Notes: generated by a model from the letters alone, not told the origin. Shown: positions 1-11,534, numbered from the stretch's first letter. The stretch: 64,000 nt of DNA from Berberis thunbergii (GCA_003290165.1 QNQO01000523.1:310001-374000), one strand, 5' to 3'. Program-made: numbers and translations.

Positions 1-1140
1 CTTTCTGTGTGAATATATATTTCAAACTCTTATGATCGGTATAAATTTCAAACGTCTCACCATAAAGATAATGTCTTCATATCTTCAATGCAAAGATAAT
101 AGCAGCCAATTCAAGATCATATGTAGGATAATTACGCTCATGAGTTTTCAAATGTCTGTATGCATAAGTGATAACCCTCCCATGTTGCATCAATACACAT
201 CCTTAACCATGAAGAGATGCATCAGTATAAACCACGAAACTTCCATGTCCAGAATGAATGGCTAACACGGGTGCTAAGACCAAATTGCTCTTTAATTCTT
301 CAAAACTGTGTTCACACTCATCAGTCCATTCAAATCTTACCTCTTTCCTGGTTAGCCTTGTTAAAGGCATAGCAACAGAAGAAAAATCTTGGACAAAACG
401 ACGATAATACCCAGCTAGACCCAAGAAACTTTGAATTTTAGTAATATTAGTTGGCCTCTCCCAGTTCACAACAGCTTCAATCTTCTTAGGGTCAACAAAA
501 ATGCCATCTCCTGAAATTACATGTCCCAAGAATACAACTCTATCTAGCCAAAATTCAGACTTACTTAGCTTACCATATAATTTATCCTTTCTCAAAGTCT
601 TGAATACAGTGGACAAATGTTTATCATGTTGTTCTTCACCTTGTGAATAAATTAAAATGTCATCAATGAACACTATCACAAAGGAATCAAGATAAGCTTG
701 AAATACTCGATTTATTAAGTCCATGAAAGCTGTGGGAGCATTGATCAGACCAAAAGGCATTACTAAGAACTCATAATGGTCATATCTTGTATGAAAAGCT
801 GTTTTAGGAACATCACTATCTTTAACTTTCAACTGATGGTATCCAGATCTAAGATCAATCTTTGAGAACACTTTGGCTCTTTGTAACTGATCAAACAAAT
901 CATCGATACGAGGTAAGGGGTACTTGTTTATAACAGTCACCCTATTGAGTTGTTGATAATCAATACACAGCCTCATAGTACCATTTTTCTTCTTTACAAA
1001 TAATACCAAAACTCCCCATAGCGAAACACTAGGCCTGATAAATCCCCTATCAAGCAAGTCTTATAGCTGAATTTTTAATTCCTTTAATTCCAGAGGAGCC
1101 ATTCGATAAGGTACAATGGAAATAGGTTGTGCACCCTAAA
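1..1140 (-). pseudogene. Ty3 chromovirus pol: reverse transcriptase and start of RNase H
   Basis: Reading down the minus strand from about 1140, the frame encodes a Ty3 reverse transcriptase: [19 protein letters not shown], then [33 protein letters not shown], and the catalytic box FIDDILIYS near 645-665. RNase H follows ([10 protein letters not shown] at about 215, then [12 protein letters not shown] and YTDHKSLKYIF towards base 1). The wording resembles the Tekay/Del branch of plant chromoviruses. A TAA near 1064 sits where a glutamine is expected before [11 protein letters not shown], and another TAA follows LHG near 203, so the copy is dead. Integrase, chromodomain and the other LTR should lie left of base 1. 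Confidence 0.9.
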
Positions 1141-1490
1141 GCAATTCAATAGTAAACTCAATATCTTTGTTTACTGGTAGACCAGGCAACTCATCTGGAA
1201 ATTCACATACAACAGGTATCTCTGCCAACTGCACACCCTTAGCCATAGTGTCTACAATATGTGCTAAGCAACCCTGACATCCTTTATTCAATAATTTTCT
1301 TGTTTTCATAGCGAAAATAAGACAACTTGGAGTAATATTGTGTTCCCAACTAAAACTAAATGGTCATTCTCCTGGTATCTGAAACATGACTTCCTTACGA
1401 AAACAATCAATAGACGCATGCTATATCTAAAGGCAATCCATCCCCAGAATCACATTAAAATCACATTAAAATCATGTATATCATGTATAT

Positions 1491-1800
1491 CTAAAGGCAA
1501 GAAATCAACCGATAATTCATCCCCAGAATCACATTAAAATCATGTATATCTAAAGGCAAGAAATCAACCGATAATTCATTACCTCCCACTTTGGAAATGC
1601 AATTTTTATAGATGAAACGAGTCGTTGCTACCTCACCAATAGGAGTAGATATGAACAAAACATGATTTAATGTAGTAGGGATTTGATCTATATGCATTGC
1701 AAATGCTAATGATATAAATGAATATGTAGAACCAGGATCTATGAGAACATGTGCATCTCTACCCATAATAGATAGCATACATGTTACTACCTCTAGAGTA
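1491..1800 (-). pseudogene. Ty3 chromovirus aspartic protease
   Basis: The minus strand encodes VLIDPGSTYSFIS, the protease active-site region. The usual D-S/T-G triad reads D-P-G here, a variant also met in plant Ty3 elements. The downstream flap/hydrophobic part ends DFNVILGMNY. It lies between gag (right) and RT (left) in the order gag-PR-RT expected for a minus-strand Ty3 polyprotein. A local duplication of about 60 bp (the repeated string near 1450-1570 containing AATCACATTAAAATCATGTA) falls just after this domain and probably breaks the frame into RT. Confidence 0.8.
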
Positions 1801-1929
1801 GCTTAGGCATCCTGTTGTGTCATCACAAAAACCCTACCCCTAGTTGCTGGTCTAGATGATATGGAACCGGTAGAAGTACTAGTCATACCACTTCCTCCAA
1901 TAGGTTCACTTTCAACTAATGATGTTGGA

Positions 1930-2900
1930 GCTTCATTTTCTAGACATGCCCATTTTAAGTGACCTTGTTGTTTACAAGTGAAACATTTATGATTATTTGT
2001 CCCTTGCTGTGTGCAATTTCTAACATAATGCCCTTACTAATTACAGTTATAAGAAACCACATCTTCAACGCGAATATTAGTAAAACCTCTCCCTTGAGAT
2101 AAAAATTGTTGTTGTTCCGAAAACTTTCTTTTCTGACTAGAAGAACCATGCCCTTTATCTGATGAAGGTCTCACATGTTGTGGGGTAGAGATTCTATTCG
2201 ATTGGGAACCCTGCCCTCTACCACTTGAAAATTTAGAAGTTGTTGACTGTAAAGTGCCAGAGTGTGCCTTTATAAATTGTTCCCGTTTTCTAGTCGCTTC
2301 TAACACATCCCTTTCAGCTACCTTCTCCTTATCAATCAACTGTGCAAACTTGTCACACTTGAAGATAGCCCTATCTTGAACTTTTCACATTTACTTTTCT
2401 CCGAGTCTACTAACTTAGGTGCAAAACAAGACAAAACATGGAACTTTGCTTCATATTCAGAAACAAACATTTTTTTTCTTGCCTCAATAATACAATTATT
2501 TTGTGTTTTTCACGTTGATATGAAACAGAAAAATACTTCTTAAGAAACTATACACATGTTACCATAGGAGGAATTACTGGAGCTAGGGCATCATCTGGTG
2601 GAATAATTAATGATCTCTCAGTGGCCTCCCACTAATGAAGTGCCTCAATAGTAAACATAAAATTAGCCAACTTCCCTTTTTGTTCCTCTCTTACCTCCAT
2701 GACATCAAATTTATGTTTAATCCTCTTTAGCCAATCCTTCACTTCCACTTCCTCACTTGTTCCTGTAAATTTAGGTGGATTTATCTTTTTAAAATTTTCA
2801 ATCAACATGCCTACCTCAGTAGGTGCAACTACTGGGACTGGGCCTCTAGGTGGTGCTACAGGTTGAAATGGTTGGGGTACTCTACAACTCAAAAAATCTA
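1930..2900 (-). pseudogene. Ty3 chromovirus gag with zinc knuckle
   Basis: The gag frame starts in the 2890 region with PPKFTGTSEEVEVKDWLKRI, the retrotransposon gag core. It continues through a Gln/Ser-rich linker (2340-2040) and ends in a CCHC zinc knuckle CFTCKQQGHLKWAC (C-X2-C-X4-H-X4-C) at about 1955-2000. A second knuckle upstream (GHYVRNC) is partly eroded by stops. At least two frame breaks separate the blocks, for example around 2350-2630. The protein would coat the RNA in virus-like particles; this copy cannot make it. Confidence 0.8.
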
Positions 2901-3178
2901 GCTTGATTCTCTGTCAACCTTGTTAGTGCATGCTCCAACCGCCTAATTCGATCATCATTTGGTTCTTTAGGAATTGTTCTCATTCCATATTAGGATCAAA
3001 TGATGTTTCGTCTTCCATACGCTCGATTCAATCGATTAGGAACCTTTTGCCAATAAAATTTGGTAAAACAAATATGCAACTCCATGCAAAATCTGATATC
3101 TAGACTAATAGGCTCATAAATACTCTAAAGTCCACTTGTACAGCTTGACTCGACTAGTCAATAGAATCTAGCACTCTA

Positions 3179-3190
3179 GCTTTGATACCA
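3179..3190 (-). other. Primer binding site (tRNA-iMet) of the chromovirus
   Basis: The minus strand reads TGGTATCAAAGC, one mismatch from the canonical initiator-Met primer site TGGTATCAGAGC. It lies between gag and the LTR, as expected. It is about 50 nt from the proposed LTR end at 3240, which is longer than usual, so the LTR end may be nearer than proposed. Confidence 0.75.
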
Positions 3191-3239
3191 AAATCGTTAC
3201 GTCTCGTTCCAGGTTGTCGAGTAAGACCTGCGTCTTGAA

Positions 3240-5156
3240 TGTGACGTGATAGCAACAACAAAACTTCAATCAATATGACTTGAAAATAACATCTAGAAAA
3301 TCAAATTACATTATTTACATGAGATACAACACTTGCTCAAACAACACCAGTTTTGATCTAAAAACAAAGGGAAGATTTTTCTAATTTACAACTCACAACA
3401 TTTACACAAAACATGCATGCTATTGATACAAACTAAGGAAACATAAGATACAAAACTCGACCCCTCTAAAAGACTCAAGCTGTATAGTGGACCACCTCTG
3501 CTTAAGACCTAAAAATGAAATCATGAGATGGGTGAGCTATCGACAAGCTTAGTGAGTATTATAAAGGCATACAAGAGAAAACGACAAACAAAATTTATAA
3601 TTCAAATTTCAATGCTACAAACATACAGATACTAATCACCATTTCGCTTTTAACATCTAAAATGTGAGACGATACTATAACATCTACCATTCCACTTTTA
3701 AAGTCTGGAATGTGAGATGATAATATAACAAATAACCATTCCCCTTTTAACGTCTGGAATCTAACATAACAGATAATCATTCCACTTTTAACGTCTGGAA
3801 TGTGAGACGACAACATAACAATTTATTCCACAACAAATAAATGAATATTAGTTATCAAATATATGATAGTTATACTCATATTAAAAAAACCGATGCCCTA
3901 CTCATTGTACACTCTACTCTCTATGTGTTTGAGATGCAGTTGGAGCCGTCTCTGAACCTAAATGAAATGACATAGGCTCAAGCTCAACTTGAATCACACA
4001 TTTACGTATAGAATATGTAAACACACGCTTAAGAAATAAATGAATGCATGGACATGATAAAAGAGTAACCATGCATCCTTGTATAGCTCAAAACTCATAG
4101 ACAACTCTTCCCTTCCTAACATAACCTGAATCATGCATTCTAACCACCTCTCATTCTATATACTATATCTGATCCTACACTTTGAATTTCACAATAATTT
4201 CAGTTGTGTTCCAAAGTAGACATCACTAGCTTCGAAACCATATATTATATGCTTAAATTGGGTACCTGTGAAGGGAGATCCATTCAACACAATCCAACTT
4301 AGAATTTCTGAAATTTCAAGACATGACACATTATGTAGGTTTGACTAAAATTGATGGTGAGACCTGAATATAGGGAATTAGACTTCGAAATTTATATCCG
4401 TAGAAAACACTTTGTCTCTAGTTTCCAACCCAACAAACCGTTCATAATTTGGAGTTGTGTACAATAGATCATGCCAATTTTCATAGACAGTATGCAAATC
4501 AGTCCGAATTTGCATATACATCCATATAAACATCGAATCATCTATACAACTCTCCATACCATCAACCTAATTCAATATGACATTAAACAACATGATAACC
4601 CTCATTCCCCAGACCTTAAACAACATCAAACCCTAATTTACCTGATCTTGCACATCATCAAACAAACTCATACCTTAAGCAAAGCTTATAGTTCAAAAAT
4701 TAAGCATAAACATGTACCTAATTGAGGATCCCTTCCAAACTCAGCAAAGTTTTCTTCAAGAGAATTGTTGTAACTCTTTCTCTTTGGGAGCTCTTTGCTT
4801 GTAAAATTAAGAAAATGGGGGTAAGGGATTCATTGCCATGTGTTGCTTATAGAGCATGAGGTGGCAATCCTATCCCATATTTATGTTTTAGTCCTACAAC
4901 TTTGTAAGATTTTCACTAAGCACCTCAAGCTTTTTCATTATTTTCTAAGTGAGCTACTTGACGAAAGTTTCTCGTATAAGTGCGTTCTCAACACGATTTG
5001 TAAAAAGATCCGTAATCAACCAATTAAACTCGCTCACACACTTAAAACTCGCTATGCTGCCAAAACAATTTACTGGTGCTAAAACTTGTGCTCTAAATGA
5101 GTTTTGAGATATTTAATTATATATGAAATGCATGTTTTCAAGATTCAAATGTCACA
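3240..5156 (-). repeat. 5' LTR of the minus-strand chromovirus (candidate limits)
   Basis: On the plus strand the segment opens with TGTGAC (3240) and closes with GTCACA (5156), giving the TG...CA ends and short inverted repeat of an LTR. At 5157 the sequence switches in frame to a Tat integrase, which fits an insertion boundary. On the minus strand a TATA-like CTCTATAAGC near 4845-4855 is followed by a leader-like stretch, consistent with U3-R order. The partner LTR lies outside the window, so neither the ends nor a target duplication can be tested here. Confidence 0.6.
3640..3822. repeat. Imperfect tandem repeat inside the chromovirus LTR
   Basis: Four degenerate units of about 40-50 bp each carry a CATTCCACTTTTAACGTCTG-type core followed by GAATGTGAGACGA and AACATAAC. 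The units begin near 3641, 3690, 3738 and 3780; the third is shortened. Such repeats in U3 often act as enhancers in LTRs, but that role is an inference here. Confidence 0.75.
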
Positions 5157-6185
5157 GTATATGCGAAAATCATTCGGGTAAGAGAACCTTCATCCACAAA
5201 GCTTTAACTTTAGGATACTATTGGCCGATAGTGCAACGAGATGCCAAAGATATTGTCCGCAAATGTGACAAATGTCAAAGGTTTGCGCCATATACACACA
5301 TGCCCACCCAGCCACTAACGCCAATGACAAGTCCGTGGCCATTCATGCAGTGGGGTATGGACATCGTCAGACCACTCCTAGCTTCATTCAGTAAAAGATT
5401 CCTTCTTGTGGTTGTCGACTACTTCACCAAGTGGGTCGAAGCTGAGCCCCTGTCCAAGATAAGACAAGTCCAGATAGAAAAATTCATTTGGGTTGTCATT
5501 GTCTACAAATTTGGCATCCCCAGAGTGTTGGTCAGCAACAATAGAATTTAATTCGAGGGTATCAAGGATAAAAAAACTATGCAAAATTTTAAACATCAAT
5601 CACGATTTCTCCTCGCCAGGGCACCCACATGCCAACAGCCAAGCGGAGGTTACCAACTAAAAAATTCTAGAGGCGATCAAAAGGAAGATTGATGCGACCA
5701 AAGGAAATTGGGTTCCAGAGCTACCGGGAATACTCTGGTCATATCAGATAACTAAAAGAATCCCTACCGAAGAAACATCCTTCGCCCTGGCATACGGGTC
5801 AAAAGCCATGGTTCCGGTAGAACTTGAAGTGCCAACCTTCTGAATGGAATAGTTCAGACCAGACGATAACGATGAAGCCTTGCGCATTGGAATAGACCCC
5901 CTCGAAGAAAAACGAGATCTAGCATCCACCAAGATAGCAGCCTACCAGCAACGAATAACACAATACTACAACAAGAAGGTCAAGCCATGCAAATTCAGAA
6001 TGGGAGACTGGGTACTCAGGAAGACCCAGCAAAATACAAAAAAGCTGGCGAGGAAAAGTTGAACCCAAACTGGGAAGGACCCTACAGAGTAACCAAGGTC
6101 AATAGGCCGGAGACGTACTGGTTGGAAGACATAAATGGCGACAGACTTAAACGACCAACATAGAATGTAGAACATCTCAAAAATT
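5157..6185 (+). pseudogene. Tat-lineage Ty3 integrase, 5'-truncated
   Basis: The frame opens inside the integrase zinc finger: HSGKRTFIHKALTLGYYWP followed by CDKCQRF completes the HHCC site. The core follows with WGMDIVRPL (first catalytic Asp), VVVDYFTKWVEAEPLS, and FGIPRVLVSNNRI, where the second catalytic Asp has become Asn. After frame breaks near 5550-5750 the C-terminal part is readable (VPELPGILWSYQI, then YYNKKVKPCKFRMGDWVLR and NWEGPYRVTKVNRPETYWLE), ending about 6185. The wording is Tat rather than chromovirus. Its upstream half appears cut off by the LTR ending at 5156. Confidence 0.88.
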
Positions 6186-6229
6186 TGCTTTTACTAAACT
6201 TCCACTGCTGTATGTTACGATCAACCCGA

Positions 6230-7620
6230 CCTCCTATCATCCCCACTATGACCAGGCTCGAGGGATTACACCCAACGCCTAGTCTGTTGCTCACGGAAGA
6301 TGACGGCCGAGGAAGTAGGAGTCTAGTCAGCGCCTATATGCCTGATGACGCTGACTCACCAAGGGATTTTTGTTCTCCAATAGGCAATGATCACCGAACT
6401 TAACAAGTAAGCTTAGTCAGCTCACGACTAATGACAACGACTTCTAGTGCCCAACGCCTAGTCCGCTGTGCGCAGACGACGACAACTGAGGAAGTGAAAG
6501 TCTAGCCAGTGCCAATACGCCTAATGACGACGACTTCCCAAGGGATCATCGCTCTCCAACTGACAATGATTGTTGAACTTGCCAGGTAAGCTTAGTCAGT
6601 TCGCGACTGATGACGACCGCTTCTAGTGCTCAACATCTAGTCCACTGCACGCGGATGACAACGGCCGAAGAAATGGGAGTGTAGTCAGCGCCTATTGCCT
6701 GATGTCGATAACTCGAACCATTGCTTTCCAACAAACAATGATCGCCAAACTTACAAGGTAAGCTTAGTCAGTTCGCGACTGGTAACGACGACTTCTGGTG
6801 CCCAATGCCTAGTCCACTGCACACGGAAGATGACGACTGAGGAAGTGGAAGTCTAGTCAGCGCCTATACATCTGATTATGATGACTCGCCAAGGGATCAT
6901 TTCTTTCCAACAGACAATGATCGCCGAACTTACCAGGTAAGCTTAGTCAGTTTGTGATTGATAATGACGGTTTTTGGTGCCCAACACCTAGTTTGCTGCA
7001 CGTGGATGACGATGGCTGAGGAAGTGGGAATCTAGCCAGTGCCTATACGCCTGATGATGATGACTCGCCAAGGGATCATTACTCTCCAACAAACAATGAT
7101 CGCCGAACTTACCAGGTAAGCTTAGTCAGTTCGCGACTGATGACGACAATTTCTGGTGCCCAACGCCTACTTTGCTGTGCGCAGACGACGATGGCTGAGG
7201 AAGTGGGAGTCTAGTCAGTGCCTATACACCTAATCACGATGACTCGCCAAGGGATCATTGCTCTCCAATAAACAATGATCATCTAACTTACCAGACAAGC
7301 TTATACAGCTTGTGACTGATAACGACGTCTTCTAGTGCCCAGCACATAGTCCGTTGCACACGGCGACGACGACTAAGGAAGTGAGAGTCTAGTCAGCGCC
7401 CATACGCCTGATGACGACGACTCGCCAAGGGATTATTGCTCCCTAACAGATAATGATCGCCAAACTTACTAGGCAAGCTTAGCCAGTTCGCAACTGAGGA
7501 TGACGGCTTCTAGTGCTTGACGCCTAGACGGTTGCGTGCGGATAACGAAGGCTGAAAGAAGAATCTAATCATCACTCTCACGCCTAATAACGATGACTCA
7601 TCAATGAGCGAGAGCAGCTA
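6230..7620. repeat. Array of about 179-bp tandem repeats downstream of Tat integrase
   Basis: The anchor AAGCTTAGTCAG or a close variant recurs at 6409, 6588, 6760, 6939, 7118, 7297 and 7475, giving spacings of 179, 172, 179, 179, 179 and 178 bp. Units share blocks such as CCTAGTCCGCTGCACGCGGA, GGAAGTGGGAGTCTAGTCAG and CCAAGGGATCATTGCTCTCC. About seven to eight units diverge by point changes and small indels. The array starts about 40 bp after the integrase reading frame ends and stops just before the antisense ORF remnant. A diverged version of the same unit occurs in reverse orientation at 52400-53290. Confidence 0.95.
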
Positions 7621-7869
7621 AAACAGTCGGGTACGATGCGACTCAGCTGGGGCACATGGACAATCTGCAAAAAAATTTCTTGGCTCGAAAGTACGAATTA
7701 TGTCACCTACGAAACTTCTAAAGAAGACACAACAACACGACAATAAAGGCGAAAGACAAAGTAATAATATGTGACTTTCATTAAAAACTTTTTGTCTGTC
7801 TTTGTCCTTAGAAGGACGTTACAACTATTTCAAAGTAGCGAGGGGTGAAACGGTTTCCTCTGCAGCCTG
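7621..7869. other. Spacer between 179-bp array and antisense ORF
   Basis: No gene is visible. The stretch separates the last eroded repeat unit from the C-terminal codons of the minus-strand ORF remnant, so it would be the 3' untranslated end for transcripts converging from both sides. Confidence 0.5.
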
Positions 7870-8345
7870 TCCCACAAGAACAAAACTCTCCTCTTGGGCA
7901 ATGGTTCATAAGGCAACCCTCCTATAACGAGCAAAGTCAAGGTCGATGTCGGGGTGTTCTTTTCTAATGAGCTCCAGAAGCTCCAAACTGCCCTGAATAA
8001 CCTCTGATGAGATTTGTGCCCGGAGCGTCGAAATCCACCGTGCCTACCAAAATAGCATAGTGTGAACGCTCCTCTGAGTAAACATTCTACCTCTCGGACA
8101 TGATTAAGCCTCTCATAGACCTCGGATTCAAGCTCTCATCGTGTAATGGCCCACTTTATCTCTGCTCGCTTCCTCTCAGCAACCTGGGCCTGCAGATCAA
8201 ATAACCACTTGTCCACGATAATGTCGACGCATTCCAACTCAGCCCGGGCCCATCCCAGCTTGGCACGGGTTGAAGCCAAGTCGGATTCGGCTGATCTCAG
8301 TTGAGCCCTTTATGATTGCAAATTTTGCGACGGCTGAGATTTTGG
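7870..8345 (-). pseudogene. Antisense extra ORF (aORF) of Tat element, C-terminal remnant
   Basis: Read on the minus strand, opposite to the integrase, this encodes AQLRSAESDLASTRAKLGWA, then AELECVDIIVDKWLFDLQAQ and VAERKRAEIKWAITR, an Ala/Glu/Arg-rich heptad-like coiled coil. After a stop and a frame change it ends SLELLELIRKEHPDIDLDF. Additional ORFs in antisense orientation between pol and the 3' LTR are established for several plant Tat lineages, and this has that position. The N-terminal part is missing: sequence beyond 8346 is unrelated. Function of aORF proteins is unknown. Confidence 0.72.
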
Positions 8346-8944
8346 CTTGGAAAATCCATTTGCAAACAAGGTGAGAGCGTTTGAAAAGAAAAAAAAACCT
8401 AATTCGATCAAGATCTGAGGGAGAGGAAGAGGAGTAGCAAGAAGAAGAGGAGGGTTCGCTCGAGAAAGGGGATCTATGGGTTCGATCTGAGGAAGAAGAA
8501 GAGGAGGGTTCCAATGTTGATCTGAGGGTTCGATCTGAGGAAGAAGAAGAGAAAGAAAAGGGGACAGTTACAGAATTACAGAATGCTATGATGAGTTTTC
8601 GGGGATACAGAATGTCATTGCTATGATGAGTTTACAAAAGAAGAGAAAGATGAGTATGCTGCTAATCACCCCGTAAGCAGGATCAACAAAAGCTTGATCT
8701 TTAAGGTGAAATTGAATGTTTTGATTATAACTTTGATTAAAATTTGGGGTTTTTTTTTTGTTGAATTGAAATGATTAGTTTGGATGCAGGTGAAGGATGT
8801 GATGAAGAAGCAATAGGAGCTTCCTATATGCAGCTGAAGGATGTGATGAAGACTGTGAGTCATCACATTTCCCCCCAAAATAAGCATAAAAAAAGTTTCA
8901 TTTTTTGTGCATCTTGGAGCTCATTATTTGTGTTATTTTGCTAA
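8346..8944. other. No gene seen; GA-rich and repeat-rich spacer
   Basis: This contains purine-rich GAAGAAGAAGAGGAGGGTT motifs duplicated around 8435-8560 and a 24-bp near-duplicate (GTGAAGGATGTGATGAAGA near 8790 and 8835). I see no coding exon that continues into the LRR fragment to the right. Confidence 0.6.
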
Positions 8945-10278
8945 CAGGGCACTCCATCAGAACAGTTTAGATGGATCTATCCCTGATGAAATCACCAAGT
9001 CCAAAGACCTTAGAGCATTGTAAGAGAAAATGAGATTTCTTAATCTTCCATTAAACTGAAGAATGTAAAAAGATGATATCTTTTGTTCAAAAGACTTTCA
9101 AAATTCTTCCTTTTTCCTTTTCCAACTTGTTTGTGCGTATTAGGAAATAGTGGATAGTCAATTAGTGATTCAAATACGCCTTTTACAGTTCTATTTTGTA
9201 CTCTACAGTTTACCTAAATATTTTGATTGCTTGCATGTACTTGAGGGCTAATTATCTTCAAGGAAGCATTCCTCAAGATATTGGAAATCTGTCCTACCTT
9301 ACAATACTGTACTGGTTCCTTCTTCTCTTTTAAACGTTACCATTCTGTGTTACTGTTTACAAGATTTATTGAGAATGCTGGTTTTAATTAAGCTATTAAT
9401 ATGTTTCAGAAGTTAATGCATTAAAACATGTAATGTAAGGATTTATCAAGCAATTCGTTGAAGGGGTCTATACCTCCCTCTATTGGATGCATTACTCGTT
9501 TGCAGTTTATGTAAGTTCACACCAATTCAACTTTTAGATTGCTTTATTTGTAAATTAGTTAAACCTTCAACCTTTTAATTATTCTGATTTCTAATTTGTA
9601 ACGCCAACATGTATAGCTACTGCCACTTTATTGTTGCCAAAAATACCCTAAATGAATCATTATCTCTATGCTTTCACCATTGAACATCCTTCTGTGTAGT
9701 GTGGCTCGTTGAATTATTAACTATGCTCAACATCCAAAAAGTCTGTTACCATTCGAGAATATATCAAAAGTCCATGTTTCCCTCATGTATTGTGCAAACT
9801 TGTTTTGTATTTCGATAATTCTCTCCACTTTGAACCATGATTCACTATTTGAGAAATTTGCTTCAAAATTTGGCGACTTCAGAAACAACAAAAAATATTT
9901 AATGCCAGAAAAAGAGACATTCTCAGATCACTACAGACAAACATTAACTAAATGGTTAATTAGGGTAGGTTGATTTAGTTCAAGCGCTCAGCTTAGCAAA
10001 TGCATTTGCTAGGGTATGTTGATTTATTTCAAGCGCTCAGCTTAGCAAATGCATTTGCACCAATCTAGTTTCTACGTCTATGTCTGGTTATCTTCTGGAA
10101 ACTTGTATTTTGCAGCCTGGGTTAGATTGTTTAAACCTGTTTTGATTAATATCATTTATGCACAGATTTGTAGGACACTTGGACCTATGTGGCATTCAAA
10201 TTCATCGGTCATGTCTGGGAGCACTGGGGTTCCCGACAGTGTTGCCCCACTCAAATGATGATAGAGCTCCAGGCAAGT
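8945..10278 (+). pseudogene. LRR receptor-like kinase fragment (LRR region only)
   Basis: Four exon-like blocks encode consecutive parts of one receptor ectodomain: NSLDGSIPDEITKSKDLRAL (8957-9018), YLRANYLQGSIPQDIGNLSY (9238-9308), DLSSNSLKGSIPPSIGCITR (9443-9511) and VGHLDLCGIQIHRSCLGAL followed by GFPTVLPHSNDD (about 10168-10277). The LRR spacing and the LCG...C...GFP...LPH block preceding the membrane anchor match the small LRR receptor-kinase group containing Arabidopsis At5g62710 and FEI. The transmembrane and kinase parts are absent, the acceptor before the second block lacks AG, and the third acceptor is out of phase, so this is a broken fragment. Confidence 0.8.
9963..10059. repeat. 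48-bp tandem duplication in an LRR-gene intron
   Basis: Two adjacent copies contain CAAGCGCTCAGCTTAGCAAA followed by TGCATTTGC. They start near 9963 and 10012 and differ at only a few positions, so the duplication is fairly recent. Confidence 0.85.
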
Positions 10279-10855
10279 TGATAATTACACTTATTTATTT
10301 GCTCCTTTAGCCAACTGAGCAACATAACAATTGGGATAAAAGTTATTTATTGTTGTGAGTGATTCTACTGCAGTCCCTACAAAACAGGCTCCCTAGAATT
10401 TTCCCTTGTATTAAGATTTGGGTTTTAGCTGGTGATAAGATCGAGATTGAAGCCAATATTGGGTCTGATTCACTAAGCTTTTCTGCGATGCTTGTCAATA
10501 TATCATGACAAGTCCAGGTCTGTTAAGAAGAGAGACTCAGTCAAGAAGAGACCTCGACAAAGATGTTGTAATGAATTTGTAATGTACATGAGATGAATCA
10601 ATACATGAGATGTTGTAATGAATTTGTAATGTACATGAGATGTTGTAATGAATTTCTATTATTTATTGGGATTATGGATGAATCAATACACCTTCTTTTA
10701 TGATGGTTTGGTTTTCTTTTATAACAGTATTTGCAGATTTCTCTTTTATTAAATATTTGCAGTATTTGCTCTTTTATAGTTTTATTTTGTAGTATTGGCT
10801 GATTGCTGATTATAGTATTTGTAGTATTTACAACATTTTTTCCAATTCATAAATC
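10279..10855. other. No gene seen; short tandem repeats
   Basis: A GATGTTGTAATGAATTTGTA unit recurs three times at 10560-10650, spaced by partial copies of ACATGAGATGAATCAATAC. No kinase domain or other coding block follows the LRR fragment. Confidence 0.6.
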
Positions 10856-11223
10856 TTAGCCGTCGGATCTGATCCGACGGCTGTAATAGATTCAAAAACT
10901 GCCAAAACCTTTAGCCAAACACTTCATTTGAATTCCTTTAATATGAGCTGTCGAATGAAATCCAACGGCTCACACATGTGCAAACCCCCTCTCTCTGTTT
11001 TGAAATGTTACCTTTAATTAATGCTACAATGGATATGACACCAAATGAATATTATAATGGATCTGACACGAAATTTCCTCTCTCTTTTCAAATGTTACCT
11101 TCCAAACCATAATCTCAGCCGTCGGAGTAATATATTCAAAACCTGCCACCCTTTTCAACATAATGTGCATTTGAGTTCCGTCGATATTAGCCGTTGGATG
11201 AAATCCAATGGTTGACACAGGTG
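10856..11223. repeat. Diverged direct duplication with palindromic GCCGTCGGAT motifs
   Basis: Block one (about 10856-10982) and block two (about 11115-11223) follow the same order: AGCCGTCGGA, then ATTCAAAA.CTGCCA, then CATTTGA.TTCC, then GCCGT.GGATGAAATCCAA and CACA.GTGC. The first motif is a perfect 25-nt palindrome-like hairpin at 10858-10882 with 12-bp arms and a one-base loop. The other three are imperfect inverted repeats. The pair lies 0.3-0.7 kb upstream of the ubiquilin exon. Confidence 0.75.
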
Positions 11224-11450
11224 CGCAAGACGCCCTCCAGCACACCTCGCGCAGGAGTCCCCTCGATCCCTCATTTTGCTAAACCCAACTTCTGCAAAAG
11301 CTAGAACTTCTCATCCAAAGAGGTTAACAAGCAACTTCATTTCTCTATCCGTCGAGATTCACCGTGAGATCTTCTTTTTCTTTTTCTGCTTCGGTCGGAG
11401 TTTGTCTTCTGATTTCTAAGTAGAAGTCGGAGTTTTTCTTCAGTCGGTTC

Positions 11451-11470
11451 ATCTAGGGTTAGGGTTTAGG
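11451..11470 (-). promoter_or_regulatory. Telo-box in the 5' leader of the ubiquilin gene
   Basis: The plus strand reads ATCTAGGGTTAGGGTTTAGG, the reverse complement of a double telo-box (AAACCCTAA). Such motifs are common near the start sites of plant housekeeping and growth-related genes. It lies 65 bp before the proposed start codon. Confidence 0.6.
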
Positions 11471-11534
11471 ATTCGACTTCCTCTTTCACCTTCACATTCA
11501 ATCTTTGGAACCTCCCGTTTTGGAAAGGGAAGCC

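Noticed and set aside
6082..6403. Short frames at the start of the 179-bp array
   Set aside because: They run from integrase into the tandem repeat and are not continued in later units.
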